This document shows positions 1-8,474 of a stretch of DNA of 64,000 nucleotides, piece after piece. The stretch spans positions 7,155,994 through 7,219,993 of the forward strand of contig OZ024891.1 in the NCBI GenBank assembly GCA_964017195.1, given 5' to 3'. The notes under the pieces were generated by a model. That model ran no database searches. It was not told where the DNA came from and saw nothing but the letters and a program-made list of their open reading frames with translations. Both the position numbers and the translations under genes were made by a program. The first letter of the stretch is position 1. Each line of letters opens with the position of its first letter. This DNA is from Siderastrea radians (taxonomy: Eukaryota > Cnidaria > Anthozoa > Scleractinia > Rhizangiidae).

Positions 1-2
1 GC

Positions 3-827
3 GTTCCCCCTGAGGAGAAGAAGAAGAAGAAGAATGACCCCGTAGTGACGCCTGAGGACTGTGATCCTGTGGTCCGCGAGGTGGTGGAAGACACCCGAGC
101 CGCGGTGGAAGATATGATGAAAGAATTGAATGACATGGTGGAGCAATCTACACCACCACAACCACCTCAATTCACCCTGATGACCATGTTTGACAATGAG
201 GTGGACTATCATCAAGTCAAAGACAACAATGAAAGAAAGGCAGTGGACTATTTGGTATGTCCTTGCCATAACGTGCGTTTGGAGGCACGTCAACCTCAAA
301 AAGGATGGAAGTATGTGAAATGTCCCATGCAACCGTGTTTGCTGTTTTGTGGTCAAGATCAAGCCCCCAACTATATGAAAGCCGTGTATAGTCAACCTCA
401 TCCAGAAGTGTTGGACATGTGGAGTGGTTTGCAGTGCTTTTGCCGTGAACCCGCCACGCTGCAACAGAGTCATTCCACCCAGAACCCCGATCGATTGTAT
501 GTGAGCTGTTCCAAGAAAAAGTGTGACTTCTTTCGGTGGGCCGATCAACCCATGGGTCCCAAGTACTGGAGTTGGTTTCATGACCATCCCCCCCAAAAAG
601 CCGACGCACTCGCCGAACCACCGTTGTTGACCCGTGATGCTCAAGGGTATCCCAAACGTGGGGTAGACATTCCAGGACCTCCACCCCGAGTGAGAAGGAA
701 AGAGGACGTGGAACGAGACCGTCCCCTGACAGACTATGAGAAACAGTTGCTGCGAGACATTCAAGATCTCAAGAACCGTCAAGAAATGATGGTAGCCCCC
801 AGCTCCACCGCCACCCAAGTACAGTGA
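3..827 (+). CDS. Zinc-binding protein with two GRF-like zinc fingers (5' partial)
   Basis: The frame is open to the left window edge, so the N-terminus is missing. The visible part starts with a short acidic/lysine-rich stretch. Counting from the GTG at 45, a first Cys cluster follows (C72, C74, C93, C98, C102). The second cluster (C131, C133, C155, C160) ends in FFRWAD, which is the GRF zinc-finger pattern. GRF fingers bind single-stranded nucleic acid in topoisomerases and nucleases, so a nucleic-acid binding role is inferred. The C-terminal third is proline-rich and charged. No catalytic domain is visible. It lies upstream of the integrase in the same orientation. The exact function is unknown. 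Confidence 0.7.
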   Translation, partial: VPPEEKKKKKNDPVVTPEDCDPVVREVVEDTRAAVEDMMKELNDMVEQSTPPQPPQFTLMTMFDNEVDYHQVKDNNERKAVDYLVCPCHNVRLEARQPQKGWKYVKCPMQPCLLFCGQDQAPNYMKAVYSQPHPEVLDMWSGLQCFCREPATLQQSHSTQNPDRLYVSCSKKKCDFFRWADQPMGPKYWSWFHDHPPQKADALAEPPLLTRDAQGYPKRGVDIPGPPPRVRRKEDVERDRPLTDYEKQLLRDIQDLKNRQEMMVAPSSTATQVQ

Positions 828-1021
828 CAGTGTAGAGAACTGGCAGAAAGGTTTAGAGACTGTCACCTATGACGGTCGTGGTCTATTTTAAGAAAAAAAA
901 GCAGGTCCGGAAAAAGAGCATGATCGGTCGGGGCGCCGGCATTTTCCAAAATACGCACGCTCTTTTGATAACATGACCTCTCTATAAAGGTAGATGTGGT
1001 ACGAATAAAATTAGTTTGACC
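828..1021 (+). promoter_or_regulatory. Intergenic region with TATA box at 983-989
   Basis: TATAAAG at 983-989 lies 33 bases before the ATG at 1022, so an mRNA starting about 30 bases downstream would have a leader of only a few bases. The rest is A-rich and shows no coding frame. This is inference from motif and spacing. Confidence 0.45.
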
Positions 1022-1393
1022 ATGGAGTCGGTGTGGTTGTGTTATGCATGGGAGGGTCTCTTGTCCCTGGTGCAATGGCAATGCCATCAATCCCTGTGCC
1101 AAATGTTATATGACCATCAACCGGGCGCCAAAATCCCTATTCCCCCTTGTCCCGAGGACACGCATCCTCTCCACGTCTTTGAAGAAACCCATGTGGACCG
1201 CAACCTGTATCGATGGGTGGTGTTTGTCTTACGGTTAAAAGCCCACCCGAACGCGTGGCGATGGTATCGCATCATTCAAAAGGCACACCCCCACACCATC
1301 CCTTCCATACACACCTTGTGGGATGAGTGTCAGAACGTATGGCGCCTCGAAAGACCAAACGAACCAAACTCGATGTCTCGTCATCATGGTTGA
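1022..1393 (+). CDS. Hypothetical 123-aa protein upstream of integrase
   Basis: The ATG at 1022 is preceded by a TATA box at 983. The protein is rich in Trp, His and Cys and has a C-terminal helix-like segment (RNLYRWVVFVLRLKAHPNAW). No catalytic motif is recognised. Its last 55 bases overlap the integrase start in another frame, a compact arrangement typical of viral genomes. It may be a small accessory protein. An alternative is that only part of it is translated. Function is unknown. Confidence 0.5.
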   Translation: MESVWLCYAWEGLLSLVQWQCHQSLCQMLYDHQPGAKIPIPPCPEDTHPLHVFEETHVDRNLYRWVVFVLRLKAHPNAWRWYRIIQKAHPHTIPSIHTLWDECQNVWRLERPNEPNSMSRHHG

Positions 1394-2477
1394 GTCGTTA
1401 CCACGATCCTCGCGCCCCAGGGAGTTTAGGAGGCGTGCAACGGTTTGCCAAAGCCCACCGTCTCCCTTTGAAAAAAGCCCAACGGATCTTGGAACGGGAT
1501 TTGGCCTACACGTTGCATAAACCGCGACGTCGTCGTTTTCCGACCTTGCCCGTGATCGTAGGAGGCTTAGACGATCAATGGGTCGCGGATTTAGTGGAAG
1601 TGCAACCGTTGGCTAAGTATAATCGGGGTATACGATACTTGTTGACCGTCGTGGATGTGTTGTCCAAGTATGCGTGGGTACAACCGTTGAAAGACAAAAC
1701 GGGGGTGACCTTGGTCCATGCCTTTGACAAGATTGTGAAAGGACGACGTCACCCTAATCGATTGCAAACGGATCGAGGAAAGAATTTTATAATCGGACCT
1801 TTCAACGATGGCTTGACGAGCAAGGCATTCAACATTTTTCGACGGAAGGGGATGCCAAAGCCAGTATAGTGGAACGATTTAACCGCACCTTGAAAGAACG
1901 GTTGTATCGTTATTTTACCGCCGCCAACACCTTACGCTTTGACGATGTCTTACCCGAGTTGGTACAAGGGTACAATGCCACCCGTCATCGAAGTATTGGT
2001 ATGGCCCCTCAAGACGTGACATGGGACAACGAAGAAGCCGTGTGGAAACGATTGTACAGCAAACGATGGAAAGGCCGGAAAAAACGTAAATTCAAAGTCG
2101 GAGATCGTGTACGTCTCAATAAGATTCATCGTACCTTTGAAAAAGGGTATCTACCCGGTTGGACCGAAGAAGTGTTTGTGGTGCATCGTGTGGTCCCGGG
2201 ACCCGTGCCCACGTATAAGATTCACGAATGGGATGATACCCCCGTCCAAGGTACGTTTTATGAAGAGGATTTACAAAAAGTCCATGTATCCGACGTGTTT
2301 CGAATCGAAAAGGTACTTAAGCGTCAAAAAGATCGATGGTTGGTCAAGTGGAAAGGGTGGCCGGACAAGTACAATAGTTGGATTGCCAGGGGAGACGTGA
2401 CCTCCCTCCGACCGCCCCAGACAAAGAAAGAGACAAGCCCACCCCAGAAAAACAAAAGACGACGACGACGCGACTAG
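1339..2477 (+). pseudogene. INT: Polinton integrase (rve core plus chromodomain), broken by a frameshift near 1780
   Basis: The retroviral-type integrase would insert the element and make the 6-bp target duplication typical of Polintons. The N-terminal part (from ATG 1339) has the SLGGVQRF segment, a HKPRRRRFP basic stretch and the first catalytic Asp in WVADLVEV. The second catalytic Asp is in LQTDRG. Directly after it, near 1780, the reading frame shifts by one base in a short A run. The other frame then continues with the catalytic Glu in SIVERFNRT. The C-terminus holds a DNA-binding segment (KFKVGDRVRL) and a chromodomain (IEKVLKR, KWKGWPDKYNSW). It ends in an Arg-rich tail at 2477. The protein would be about 380 residues, a normal length, with a single lesion. 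Confidence 0.85.
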
Positions 2478-2483
2478 ACAGGC

Positions 2484-3527
2484 ATGAAGTGGGTGCCCAA
2501 TTCTTCGTTTTACGTGACGTTGATGAGTCATGCGAGTACCAAAGAGTTTCCTGGGAACAAGAGTCATCATTTCAGAAACCGATTGCCGAAACCCATTCGA
2601 TTTATGGGACGCGGATGGATGGTGGGTATGGTGAGTTTATCCTTACCCACCATTCCAGTGATAGCGGAAGAAGGAGCCGTGGGCGATTCCCATCCTTTGT
2701 TGTATGTACGATGGCACGAACACGACTTTAAAATAGACGATTGGGGACAGGAGGCATGGTGGTATGAACAGCAGGAATGGACCGTGAAGGCTCAAGACAT
2801 GAGAAAGGAGATGACCTCGTTGACGGGAGTTCAATTTTTTCACCAACTGGTGTATCGTTACCGGCAAGAACGGGCGAAACGAATCAAACCCAAAGACAAG
2901 TTGGTGGGGCCCGATGGCGTCAAAATGTACCCGACCTTTGAATGGACCACCGAAGGGGATTTGTTGTTGAATACCAAGCCAGTGGATTACAAAACCCATG
3001 TGGCACGCGTGTGATGGGGCAGAACCTTGGCCCTGAAAATGGGATGGATTGAACAAGTGTCCCCCGGCCAGTATCGATTGGGTCCGAATCTCTTGCAAGA
3101 ATTCGATGGCATTTCTACCATTCCGAACCCGACGGATATCCGCGATGCCAGCAACAACCCCACCTTTTGGAAAGTGGAAGGGGATTATCTGAAATTGAGT
3201 CTATCGTGTCCTTGGCGGTTTGTGAATTTGAACGAGGCCTTTCGTGTCCCGTCGGAATTTGCTCCCACGCGTCCTTTGCACGTGTATTGTGATGTAGGGA
3301 CCAGTAGTATGGTAGGGGGTCGTATCACGGATCTCTTACGAGAAATCAAGTACCAGCCCCAAAACACCACGCACTTTGAACCTCGCCATATTCAATATGT
3401 CCCCGTACGCAACGAAGTGGTGGAAATCGTGGAAACCCAGATGGCCGAAACCAATGGGGATCTAGTCCAATTTGGTGAAGGACGTACCCTCTTGACCCTG
3501 CACTTTAAAAGGGAGGTCGTGGTGTGA
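2484..3527 (+). pseudogene. Penton-like minor capsid paralogue 1, interrupted by TGA at 3012
   Basis: This is a close paralogue of the next gene. Both share the N-terminal SFYVTL...SHA...EFP pattern, a RLPKP segment, a GW-V-M/L-S-LP segment and a C-terminal region with PLHVY.D, TDLLREI and LTLHF. By eye about 60% of aligned positions match. The frame is single, but an in-frame TGA at 3012-3014 splits it into an N-terminal 176-residue and a C-terminal part. The architecture matches the Polinton protein proposed to form the penton, a single jelly-roll minor capsid protein. That role is known for the family and inferred here. It starts 7 bases after the integrase stop. Confidence 0.7.
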
Positions 3528-3542
3528 AGCAGAAAAGACAAC

Positions 3543-4595
3543 ATGTCGTTCTACGTGACGTTACCCAGTCATGCCAACCGCCATGAATTTCCCCACAACC
3601 AAGCCAATAACTTCAAGATTCGTTTACCGAAACCGTTGCAGTTATCCGGAGGGGGATGGCAAGTGGGGTTGAGTGCCATTTCCTTACCAGACACAGGGGT
3701 CAACATTTTTAATCTGCTGCCAGCGGATCAGTTCGTGTTTGGCACCTCTTGTTACCGATTGACCTCCTCCGCGGGACGTGTGGTGAAAAGCTTCAATATG
3801 AAAATGGAGGATTTGAAAGACGATCCTTCGATTGTGGATGGCGTGACCTTCATGAAAGCCTTTTTGCATTGGGTGAGACAACGTATGAACTATGGTTACT
3901 TGATCTACCATGGCGCGCCGAATACGGAGAGGGGAGAAAAAACGTGTACGACCTTTGAGTGGGACGGCGAAGATTTGGTGATGAACAATCGCAATATCAC
4001 ACGGTACAAGTACCCTCTTCCATACAAAGACAACACGACGATGTACGTCCCTCACTTTAGCATTCATCATCTCATGGCCGAAAAAATGGGATGGTTTGAA
4101 AAAAACGACCAAGGAAACTATCTATTGGGACCCAACTTGAACATGGAATTCCGTGATGACAAGGTTCCCAACAATAGGGACATTGAATTGAGAAATAGCA
4201 AGAACGACCCGGAGTATTATCAAGTGACCACAGATGGTGGTGGGACCACATGGATTTGGTTGAGTTTCAGTGTGAATTGGCGTTTCACCAACTTGAACGT
4301 GGCGTTTCGTACGGTGGTGGGGGATCCCACACGATCGTTGCACGTGTACTCGGACATCGCGGGCAGCACGGTGGTGGGCAATCGCGTGACCGATTTGTTG
4401 CGTGAAATCCAGTACAAGCGACAAGGACGTGGCACCATGTACTTTGAACCGCTGCACATTCAATACCTACCGCTTCGAAACGAGGTGGTCGAAATCATTC
4501 ACGTTCAAGTGGCGGAAACGATTGGTGCCGGAGGAGACCTAGTGAAGTTTGGCCAGGGCCATACCATTGTCACGTTGCACTTCAAAAAGGCATAA
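3543..4595 (+). CDS. Penton-like minor capsid protein, paralogue 2 (intact)
   Basis: The 350-residue frame is intact from ATG 3543. The N-terminal segment (SFYVTLPSHA, then RLPKPLQL and GGWQVGLSAISLP) and the C-terminal segment (SLHVYSDI, TDLLREIQY, LHIQYLPLRNEVVEI, IVTLHF) match its broken tandem neighbour. They also remotely resemble the 255-residue protein of element 2 at 46251-47018. The family is found beside the major capsid gene in Polintons and is a candidate penton or vertex protein. It lies 16 bases downstream of the broken copy and 34 bases upstream of a basic core protein. The tandem duplication may have allowed one copy to decay. Confidence 0.7.
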   Translation: MSFYVTLPSHANRHEFPHNQANNFKIRLPKPLQLSGGGWQVGLSAISLPDTGVNIFNLLPADQFVFGTSCYRLTSSAGRVVKSFNMKMEDLKDDPSIVDGVTFMKAFLHWVRQRMNYGYLIYHGAPNTERGEKTCTTFEWDGEDLVMNNRNITRYKYPLPYKDNTTMYVPHFSIHHLMAEKMGWFEKNDQGNYLLGPNLNMEFRDDKVPNNRDIELRNSKNDPEYYQVTTDGGGTTWIWLSFSVNWRFTNLNVAFRTVVGDPTRSLHVYSDIAGSTVVGNRVTDLLREIQYKRQGRGTMYFEPLHIQYLPLRNEVVEIIHVQVAETIGAGGDLVKFGQGHTIVTLHFKKA

Positions 4596-4628
4596 AAAAG
4601 AGAGACGAGAAGGGACCCCAAGTCAATC

Positions 4629-4856
4629 ATGCCTCCGAAACGACGACGACGACGACGACGACAGCGTCCCCAAGCAGGGGAAGGGATCAACGCAGTGATT
4701 GCCGGGATTCCTAAAACTGCATGGTCCATCACCAAAGGGATAGAAAAGTTGGCTAAAAAGAATGCCAGAAAAGCGCATTTGAAACGCATGGCAGAGATCA
4801 AAAGTGGGAAACGAAAACGCTATGCGGGGGAATCGTTTACGTGCAACCTCATGTGA
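4629..4856 (+). CDS. Small Arg-rich core-like protein (75 aa)
   Basis: It begins with MPPK followed by seven Arg, then a helical middle (INAVIAGIPKTAWSITKGIEKL) and a Lys/Arg-rich end. This resembles adenovirus-type DNA-condensing core proteins in composition only. A TATA-like CATAAAAAAG at 4591-4600 lies 38 bases upstream of the ATG. It is the first of a run of four small basic genes between the penton and major capsid genes. A role in packaging or condensing virion DNA is inferred. Confidence 0.6.
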   Translation: MPPKRRRRRRRQRPQAGEGINAVIAGIPKTAWSITKGIEKLAKKNARKAHLKRMAEIKSGKRKRYAGESFTCNLM

Positions 4857-4857
4857 G

Positions 4858-4866
4858 TATAAAAAG
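4858..4866 (+). promoter_or_regulatory. TATA box for the gene at 4895
   Basis: TATAAAAAG lies just after the stop codon of the preceding gene and 37 bases before the ATG at 4895, implying a very short leader. Similar boxes precede several neighbouring genes. Confidence 0.5.
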
Positions 4867-4894
4867 AAAACAAGAGTTGTGAAAACAAACAAAC

Positions 4895-5077
4895 ATGCCA
4901 AAGACGAGAAGACGTCGAAGACGAAGAAGGCAACGAGGGGGTCTCTTGCCATTGGCTGCGCTGATTCCTGCCTTGATCGCTGGAGGAAAAGCCGTGGCGT
5001 TGGGTGCCGCGGGGGGTGCTGCGAGTTACGGGGCTAAAAAAGGGTTGGAAGCCGCTTTTCGGAAAAAACGACGATGA
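4895..5077 (+). CDS. Arg-tagged hydrophobic core peptide with adenain-type GG site (60 aa)
   Basis: The N-terminus is MPKT plus eight Arg, then QRGG. A hydrophobic Ala/Leu-rich stretch (LLPLAALIPALIAGG) follows, then a Gly/Ala segment and a basic tail. Adenain-type proteases cut at (M/I/L/Q)xGG sites, so cleavage after QRGG and perhaps LIAGG would release the hydrophobic peptide. This pattern recalls adenovirus pX/mu and pVI, but it is similarity of design rather than a shown homology. The gene has its own TATA box. A virion core or membrane-active role is inferred. Confidence 0.6.
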   Translation: MPKTRRRRRRRRQRGGLLPLAALIPALIAGGKAVALGAAGGAASYGAKKGLEAAFRKKRR

Positions 5078-5080
5078 CGG

Positions 5081-5090
5081 TATAAAAAGA
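5081..5090 (+). promoter_or_regulatory. TATA box for the gene at 5146
   Basis: TATAAAAAGA starts 3 bases after the preceding stop codon and 65 bases before the ATG at 5146. Confidence 0.5.
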
Positions 5091-5145
5091 GACGAGTGCT
5101 GTGACACCAACCAAACGTGATCCTTAGTAAAGCGTGAAGAGTACG

Positions 5146-5472
5146 ATGCGTGGGGGAAGTTTGACACGATTTCGGACCGACGAGTGGTATGATCAACAAG
5201 GCAAAGGATTGGTGACGGATCTCTTGCGTGGGGGGTTCCAAGGCCTTAAAAGCACGCGAAATCCTTTAAAATTGCCTAGTAATATCAAGAGAGGATTGGA
5301 AACGGGTTTGACACGAGGTGTCAAATGCAAAGCCGAAGACGTCATTAAAAAAGAAATCACCAAACAAGCCAAGAAAGCTTTGAGTCATAAGAGCGTGAAA
5401 GACGCCGTGCGGGTGGCCAGTGCTTTGTTTCCCAAACAAACCAAACGTGCACGTGATATTTTTGGAGTGTGA
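5146..5472 (+). CDS. Basic capsid-associated protein with two GG cleavage-like sites (108 aa)
   Basis: The frame is open from a GTG at 5134, but the ATG at 5146 is the better start because it gives MRGGSLTRF, placing a GG site at the extreme N-terminus. A second site, LLRGGF, follows at about residue 27. The rest is Lys-rich and probably helical (EDVIKKEITKQAKKALSHKS), and the protein ends in RDIFGV. The GG sites suggest processing by the protease encoded at 7110. No enzyme motif is present. It is probably a structural core component, placed in the capsid cluster. Confidence 0.55.
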   Translation: MRGGSLTRFRTDEWYDQQGKGLVTDLLRGGFQGLKSTRNPLKLPSNIKRGLETGLTRGVKCKAEDVIKKEITKQAKKALSHKSVKDAVRVASALFPKQTKRARDIFGV

Positions 5473-5474
5473 AC

Positions 5475-5696
5475 ATGGAACCCGTGCATTCACGACCTCG
5501 ACGGATTCGTAGTGATCGAGGGTTGTCTCAATGGGGTGGACTGTATCCATTTTGGAAACTCATGCGACGACAACGTGGTGGATGGTTGAGTCCCGAGGTG
5601 ATGAGAGTCCCCGGGTTTGATTTGAGACAACGTTTAGCACGACGACGCTATAAAAACCCCTCACGACGACGACGGGGTACCACTCGACGACGTTAA
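5475..5696 (+). CDS. Arg-rich core-like protein (73 aa)
   Basis: The ATG at 5475 follows the preceding stop by 2 bases. The protein has RRQRGGWLSP in the middle, an adenain-type GG site, and a C-terminus that is largely Arg (RRRRGTTRRR). No fold is recognised. The 3' end contains TATAAAAAC at 5649-5657, placed 50 bases before the major capsid ATG, so the coding end may double as the capsid gene promoter. A DNA-binding virion role is inferred from composition. Confidence 0.55.
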   Translation: MEPVHSRPRRIRSDRGLSQWGGLYPFWKLMRRQRGGWLSPEVMRVPGFDLRQRLARRRYKNPSRRRRGTTRRR

Positions 5697-5698
5697 AC

Positions 5699-7098
5699 AT
5701 GCCTGACGTGAGTACGCAAACCTCCCCGGCTCACGAGCGTTCCGAAGGGACCGTCAACCCTGCATTACGGATTTTCAAGGTGCCACCGACCGACATTAGC
5801 ATCAATGCCTATCGCATGGTCACCATTCAACCCACCACCACGGGTATCAATCCCATGGAATTCATCATTCCAGGGTTGGACGATTTTGTGGATTTGGGAC
5901 GCAGTTACTTTACCATGGAATTGAGATTGCAAAAGAGTACGAATGATAACTTGGTGGCCAATCAGAAATTGTGGCCCGTCAACAATTTGGCCCATTCCAT
6001 CATCAAACAAATTGACTTGCAGTTGAATGGTACGTTGATCAGTCCTCAATCCGACACTTATCATTACAAAGCTTACCTGGAAACCTTGCTGAATTATGAC
6101 CGAGAAGATGGCAAGACCGTGTTAGGACCCCAAGGATGGTACAATCAAGTGGATTCCCCACCCCAATGGACCGCCACCAACACAGACTATGCCACACCTG
6201 ATGCAGCCTATAACGCTCTCAGTGCCAATCACAAGGGAGCCTTGGCCGCCATGGTAGCCGAAACCGCCAAGTATGCTGGAGGTGTCACCCACAGTCTGGT
6301 GTTTACCCCGCACCTGGAAGTCTTTCACACTGGCAAACTGTTGGTGCCTGGCATCGAAATCAAGATGAAATTTCATTTCAATGGCCCCAGCCTGTTTTTC
6401 AATGGAGTGGCTCTGGCTGGCCGATTGATGGAAGGGGATGTCAAACTACGGTTTCATCTCTGCCAACTGCGTTTGAATGACGCCATCTACCAGAGTTTGT
6501 CTGAAAAAAGACACAATGAAGGAGAAGTGGCGGCTTACCCGACCGTCCGCAGTGAAATCCGGACCTTCAGCATGCAAGCAACCTGGTCCGCTTTGATATC
6601 CCGAACCTGTTTCAAAACAGAATACCTGACCGATTGATTGTGGGGTTACTGGACAGCCGCGCCTTCAATGGCGATGTGACCCGAGATCCCTTCTGCTTCC
6701 AGAAATTTGGGCTGACCTCCATTAAACAGATTGTCAAAGGAGAAGAATACCCTTATGAAACCCTGCAGTTGGTGCATGACAATGGCACCCGAGATAATCT
6801 AGGCTACTTCCGTTTTCTGCAAGCCAGTGGCGCCTGGTGTAAAAAGAAAGGCAATATGGTGGAACTAGAAGATTGGGGCCAAGCTAAAAATTGTACCTTG
6901 TACATGTATGACAATGTGGCCAATGGATGTGCTGACAGTCAAACCCTCAACCCCAAGCAAACAGGCGATTTACAACTCAGCTTGGAATTTGGAGCCGCGC
7001 CCACTACCAATATAACCGTGCTCGTGTATGGGGAATTTGAGAACTTGCTGGAGATTGACCGCAACGGAGCCGTGTTGTACAACATTTACCAGCACTAA
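5699..7098 (+). pseudogene. MCP: Major capsid protein (double jelly-roll), frameshifted near 6570-6590
   Basis: The N-terminal frame (from ATG 5699) has the family's opening pattern: an IFKVPPTD segment, PMEFIIPG, DFVDLGRSYF and NNLAHSIIKQIDLQLNG, then YKAYLETLLNYD. This matches the Polinton major capsid family, known from nematode transposon-derived F54H12.2-like proteins. Near 6570-6590 the frame shifts by one base. The other frame continues with FDIPNLFQNRIPDRLIVG, DSRAFNGD and a jelly-roll-like C-terminus ending at 7098. Total length would be about 466 residues, normal for the family. The lesion would remove the second jelly roll. The protease gene follows after 11 bases. Confidence 0.85.
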
Positions 7099-7109
7099 AG
7101 AAAGAAAAG

Positions 7110-7649
7110 ATGGAACACGTGGCCTTGAATAATGTGCAGTTGGATTATTTAGCCCGTGACGACCCCCAATTGAAACCGATGTTTTACGGGACGGTGGCCT
7201 GTGATCGATTACCCAAGCGTCCTGTCAAGACCACTCCGCAAGGGTACATTGTCAACACCGACCCGCACGATCAACCCGGACAACATTGGTTAGCAGTGTG
7301 GACCGAGGGAAACGTGTGTGAAGTCCTCGACAGTTATGCCTTGCCATTGGACACGTACGTGCAAGCTGCCCCGTTACGAGCGTGGATTGTTCAACATTGG
7401 AAATATGTGGTGACCAATGGCAAGTCCCTCCAAGCCATCTCAAGCAAGTCCTGTGGCGATTATGCGTTGTTGTACTTGAAAGCCAAAGCCCGTGGCCGGA
7501 CCTTGCAAGAATTTTTAAATGAGTTTTCGGATCATGATTATGTAAGCAATGACCATCAAGCCGGTCAACGCCTTCAGCAACTCATTGTAGGTCAAGAAGC
7601 GAGATGGTATCAAGTCTGTTGTCATCCCTATCATCAATGGAATGGTTAA
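7110..7649 (+). CDS. PRO: Adenain-like cysteine protease (virion maturation)
   Basis: The 179-residue protein carries the Ulp1/adenain catalytic order: His59 in GQHWLAVW, Asp74 in VLDSYALP and Cys115 in KSCGDYALLYL. Length matches adenovirus and Polinton proteases. In those systems the enzyme cleaves capsid and core precursors at GG sites, and many neighbouring proteins here have such sites. The ATG at 7110 follows the capsid stop by 11 bases. An AATAAA signal begins at 7649, overlapping the stop codon. The gene appears intact, unlike its upstream neighbour. Confidence 0.88.
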   Translation: MEHVALNNVQLDYLARDDPQLKPMFYGTVACDRLPKRPVKTTPQGYIVNTDPHDQPGQHWLAVWTEGNVCEVLDSYALPLDTYVQAAPLRAWIVQHWKYVVTNGKSLQAISSKSCGDYALLYLKAKARGRTLQEFLNEFSDHDYVSNDHQAGQRLQQLIVGQEARWYQVCCHPYHQWNG

Positions 7650-7654
7650 ATAAA
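7649..7654 (+). terminator. Polyadenylation signal after the protease gene
   Basis: AATAAA overlaps the protease stop codon and is followed by GT- and T-rich sequence at 7675-7692. It suggests that the upstream transcript ends before the tRNA-like unit. Confidence 0.4.
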
Positions 7655-7704
7655 AAGTTCGTTGGAAAAAAAAACGGTTGTTTTTATTGTGTCCTATCCA
7701 AAAC

Positions 7705-7765
7705 GGAGTCGTAGCTCAGTCGGTAGAGCCTTAGTCGTGCGTGGGTTCGAGTCCCACCGACTCCA
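7705..7765 (+). tRNA. tRNA-like sequence lacking the anticodon arm, with A and B boxes
   Basis: Bases 7705-7711 and 7758-7764 form a perfect 7-bp acceptor stem. The D arm is GCTC/GAGC (7714-7717 with 7726-7729). The T arm has a 5-bp stem (GTGGG/CCCAC, 7741-7745 with 7753-7757) around TTCGAGT. A-box TAGCTCAGTCGG (7712-7723) and B-box GGTTCGAGTCC (7744-7754) match the Pol III consensus. Only 11 bases (7730-7740) lie between the D and T arms, too few for an anticodon arm. A T-run at 7779-7788 can act as a Pol III terminator. It is either a decayed tRNA or a small Pol III RNA using a tRNA scaffold. Confidence 0.75.
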
Positions 7766-7768
7766 ATA

Positions 7769-7788
7769 AAAAGGTGCCTTTTTTTTTT
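7769..7788 (+). terminator. Hairpin plus T-run, candidate Pol III terminator
   Basis: AAAAAGG and CCTTTTT can pair around TG, followed by more T. The run lies 14 bases after the end of the tRNA-like sequence, a good position for Pol III termination. It is also upstream of the ATPase ATG at 7810. Confidence 0.5.
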
Positions 7789-7809
7789 CCCCTGGGTAGT
7801 ATCATCATC

Positions 7810-8469
7810 ATGCAAACGGCGAAACCGTTTCGTTTTCATACCCCCTCCTCTATCTTGGTGGTGGGACCGTCGGGATGTGGCAAAACCGTGTTTACGGAAA
7901 AACTCTTGTTAGAGAACCCAGACTTGTTTGACACCCCACCGACCCAAGTGCATTATTGTTATGGGGCCTGGCAAGATCGATTTCGAGGCATGCAAGATCA
8001 AGGGGTGCTGTTTCACGAAGGGATTCCCGATCATCAAGCCTTGGTGCAATGGTTTCCGCCAGGGCGTAAAGGAGTGATGGTCTTGGATGATTTGATGGAC
8101 GAAGGGAGTCACGATAAACGCGTGTTGGATTTATTCACCAAACATTCGCATCATCAAAATGTCACGGTACTGTACTTGTGCCAAGACATGTTTCCCGTAG
8201 GCCGATATGCCAAAAGTATATCCCGCAATGCCCATTACATCGTGGCGTTCAAGAACCCCCGAGATCAATTGGGGGTGCGCAATGTCATGCTTCAATCGTT
8301 TCCTACCACCTGGAAAGACACGTTGGAGACGTTTCATCACGCCACTGCACGGCCTTATGGGTATTTGGTGTTGGATTTGCACCCGGCCTCGTCCGATCAA
8401 CAACGTTTGTTGAGCCACGTCTTAAAAGACGAGGGATGGACGCGCACGTATCAAAAAACGTCGCAGTGA
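7810..8469 (+). CDS. ATP: DNA-packaging ATPase (FtsK/HerA-like, Polinton type)
   Basis: The frame is open from 7741, but the first ATG is at 7810 and places the P-loop at the usual distance. The Walker A motif GPSGCGKT is at residues 19-26. Walker B (VMVLDDL) is near residue 90, followed by the HSHHQNVTVLYLCQ strand that carries the conserved polar end of this ATPase family. The 219-residue length is typical. It would pump genome DNA into the capsid. The gene appears intact and lies 5 bases before the membrane protein gene. Upstream is the tRNA-like unit. Confidence 0.88.
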   Translation: MQTAKPFRFHTPSSILVVGPSGCGKTVFTEKLLLENPDLFDTPPTQVHYCYGAWQDRFRGMQDQGVLFHEGIPDHQALVQWFPPGRKGVMVLDDLMDEGSHDKRVLDLFTKHSHHQNVTVLYLCQDMFPVGRYAKSISRNAHYIVAFKNPRDQLGVRNVMLQSFPTTWKDTLETFHHATARPYGYLVLDLHPASSDQQRLLSHVLKDEGWTRTYQKTSQ

Positions 8470-8474
8470 TCAGG

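Noticed and set aside
1775..1800. Programmed -1 frameshift in the element 1 integrase
   Set aside because: The local bases do not form an X-XXY-YYZ heptamer in the right phase and no strong downstream structure is evident; a simple indel is more likely.
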